Shown: positions 62,725 to 64,000 of the stretch, in pieces | How the letters are laid out: each line of letters begins with the position of its first letter | Position numbering within the stretch: position 1 is the stretch's first letter | Origin: Spirochaetales bacterium Spiro_02 | GTDB taxonomy: Bacteria; Spirochaetota; Spirochaetia; Sphaerochaetales; Sphaerochaetaceae | Direction of reading: 5' to 3' | Assembly (NCBI GenBank): GCA_001604275.1 | Contig: LVBD01000051.1 | Coordinates: 1 to 64,000 of the forward strand | DNA length: 64,000 nt | Notes under the pieces: model-generated | The model's input: the letters and a program-made list of their open reading frames with translations, nothing else | What the model was told of the DNA's origin: nothing | Database searches by the model: none | Translations under genes and position numbers: made by a program

Positions 62725-63207
62725 TCAGCGACGGTCGAAATAGTCAATCCACTGCTCTGGATATGCTTTTGGAGCGGGGACATAGGCGGAAGGCACGTTG
62801 TTCCGTCTGTATCGACGTTCCTGCCGGCGATATGATCGGAGCGCTACTTTCTCCATGTACCGGGCTTCGTGGTAGTTCTTCCATGTATCGTCAAGATGCT
62901 TGTTGTGCGCGATGGTTTTTTTCAGTGCATAGCGGAATGTCGTGACGCAAAGCATCCAAAGCGCCGATATCGCCAGCGCGGCGACGAGAGAGGTCTGCTC
63001 GGGACGGGGTGCAGAAGGAATTGTGGAGACGATCGTCAGCAACTGAGTTCCGGTGACCCAGACGAGCGCCAGGGAGATGGCCATGGGAATCAGCCAGTAG
63101 AAGCCCTGCCGCTTGAACAGGAACCGGAGGCATGAGACGAATGCGAGAAAATTCAGTAGCAACGCCAGCAACGGCAGGACATACGATTCCAAGATGTTCC
63201 TCCGCAT
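62725..63207 (-). CDS. Hypothetical small membrane protein
   Basis: 160-aa protein with three N-terminal hydrophobic segments (about residues 8-25, 38-58 and 72-92) and a basic, Tyr/Arg-rich cytoplasmic C-terminus (YRRQERRYRRNNVPSAY). I do not recognise the family. Only a weak AGGA precedes the ATG at 63207. It lies between aroK and a divergent dGTPase-like gene. Confidence 0.65.
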   Translation of the reverse strand: MRRNILESYVLPLLALLLNFLAFVSCLRFLFKRQGFYWLIPMAISLALVWVTGTQLLTIVSTIPSAPRPEQTSLVAALAISALWMLCVTTFRYALKKTIAHNKHLDDTWKNYHEARYMEKVALRSYRRQERRYRRNNVPSAYVPAPKAYPEQWIDYFDRR

Positions 63208-63292
63208 CGTACATATATCCTAAAGATATGCATACGAACGATTATATGCTACCATCAACATATCACATGCGTATCGATTGGGGAATAAGAAG

Positions 63293-64000
63293 ATGGCGAA
63301 ACTGAAGAATCTGCTTGACGACGTCGAACTCCAGCGGCGGATGCATCAGCGTCCCGACGATGTACGCGGCGCATATTATCGTGACACTACGGCGATCATC
63401 CATAGTTCTCCTTTCAGAAGGTTGAAACACAAGACGCAGGTTTTTTTCTCTCCAAGCAACGACCATATCTGCACGCGCATGGAGCATGTGCTGCACGTGG
63501 CGTCGATCGCGACCGCGATCTGCCGCGGTCTGGATCTCAATACGGAGCTTGCCTGGGCGATCGGCATGGGGCATGATCTGGGGCATACTCCGTTCGGCCA
63601 TGTGGGAGAGCGGATTCTCGACGGGTTCATGAGGGAGCGGGGGATGGGCGGGTTCGAACACGAGCTGAATTCCTTGCGGGTGGTGGACTTCCTCTCCGAA
63701 CACGGAAAGGGCTTGAACCTGACGTATGCCGTCAGGGACGGGATAGCCTCGCATTGCGGCGAGCATTTCGTGCAGACGTTGAAACCGGACTTTTCCGTGA
63801 AGGACCTCGCGTCGTATGTCTCCAGAGCTTCTCTTGTTCCTGCCACTTGGGAGGCGACGGTGGTTCGTTTTTCCGATTCGATCGCATATCTGGGAAGGGA
63901 TTTCGAGGATGCCACCAGGCTCTCGATCGTGGATCCAAAGGAGCTGCCTCCGATCGTGGGCGAACGGCTTGGCAGGACGAACGGGGAAATCATCAACTCC
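63293..64000 (+). CDS. Deoxyguanosinetriphosphate triphosphohydrolase-like HD protein (3' end beyond window)
   Basis: Partial; 236 codons without a stop to the window edge. HD-domain dNTPase family: DTTAIIHSSPFRRLKHKTQVF, then RMEHVLHVASIATAI (metal His 64/68), GMGHDLGHTPFGHVGERIL (the HD pair at 94-95) and a later SDSIAYLGRDFED. Such enzymes hydrolyse dNTPs to the nucleoside and triphosphate. GGGGAATAAGA precedes the ATG. Whether it prefers dGTP cannot be told. Confidence 0.88.
   Translation, partial: MAKLKNLLDDVELQRRMHQRPDDVRGAYYRDTTAIIHSSPFRRLKHKTQVFFSPSNDHICTRMEHVLHVASIATAICRGLDLNTELAWAIGMGHDLGHTPFGHVGERILDGFMRERGMGGFEHELNSLRVVDFLSEHGKGLNLTYAVRDGIASHCGEHFVQTLKPDFSVKDLASYVSRASLVPATWEATVVRFSDSIAYLGRDFEDATRLSIVDPKELPPIVGERLGRTNGEIINS

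Noticed and set aside
1-64000. CRISPR arrays, insertion sequences, prophage, tRNA or rRNA genes
   Set aside because: No repeat-spacer pattern, transposase, integrase, terminal inverted repeats, cloverleaf or rRNA segments were found on reading the window.

Overview
The window looks like chromosomal DNA of a free-living, probably fermentative spirochaete, most likely close to Sphaerochaeta. This is an inference, because no rRNA or other taxonomic marker gene is present. It rests on two gene orders known from Treponema and relatives (rpsF-ssb-rpsR-DUF2232-rplI-dnaB, and rpsB-tsf-frr-uppS-cdsA-dxr-rseP), on an archaeal/eukaryotic-type XPB helicase with its partner, on Gly/Glu-rich mature N-termini of the exported binding proteins, and on small genes such as the COX24/mS38-type mini-protein. 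The sequence is moderately GC-rich and evenly so. I see no rRNA, tRNA, CRISPR array, insertion sequence or prophage.

Layout. 1-3316: a polar amino-acid ABC operon behind a promoter and a leader terminator. 3420-4883: CcdA and a TlpA-like thioredoxin. 5287-7431: three adjacent methyltransferases, the first broken by a +1 shift at a G7 tract. 7438-8982: hemolysin-III/PAQR protein and a UPF0316 protein with a hairpin-rich leader. 8995-13746: a second polar amino-acid ABC system (ATPase, permease, three tandem binding proteins) with five perfect ArgR-type operators. 13824-15784: divergent PAP2 protein and an MFS permease. 15880-21142: aconitase, isocitrate dehydrogenase, a HAD hydrolase and citrate synthase, i.e. 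the oxidative TCA branch to 2-oxoglutarate. 21265-23438: a 3-hydroxyisobutyrate-dehydrogenase-like reductase, a SmtB/CzrA-type metal sensor and a flavodoxin-ferredoxin protein. 23514-24731: argG with ArgR-like boxes. 25087-28938: an ABC-2 exporter under a double palindrome, a YbaY-like lipoprotein and a HAD phosphatase. 29054-33539: hflC/hflK diverging from metG. 33691-36046: a FemAB-type aminoacyltransferase convergent with murD. 36364-39983: a COX24-type mini-gene, then a five-gene operon of three membrane proteins, catalase and a PerR-type regulator. 40244-41488: diaminopropionate ammonia-lyase. 41788-46040: the rpsF-dnaB operon. 46049-55381: a long leftward run from an ABC-F ATPase and maf through rpsB-tsf-frr to isoprenoid/phospholipid/envelope genes. 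55588-62607: fused AroD-AroE, then leftward aroK-aroC-XPB-PF13625 protein. 62725-64000: a small membrane protein and the start of a dGTPase-like HD protein.

How it fits together. Arginine is a recurrent theme: the same palindrome (TGNAT-N4-ATNCA) controls import genes and, in near-perfect form, argG. Nitrogen and carbon meet at 2-oxoglutarate made by the citrate synthase/aconitase/IDH group. Oxidative and metal stress are handled by the catalase-PerR operon, the CcdA/TlpA pair and the Zn-type ArsR sensor. The most open-ended items are the XPB/PF13625 pair co-transcribed with aroKC, the G7-interrupted methyltransferase, the membrane-protein/catalase/PerR operon with an operator at its start site, possible leaderless transcripts (metG, the 28165-28938 HAD gene, ccdA), and several structured leaders.
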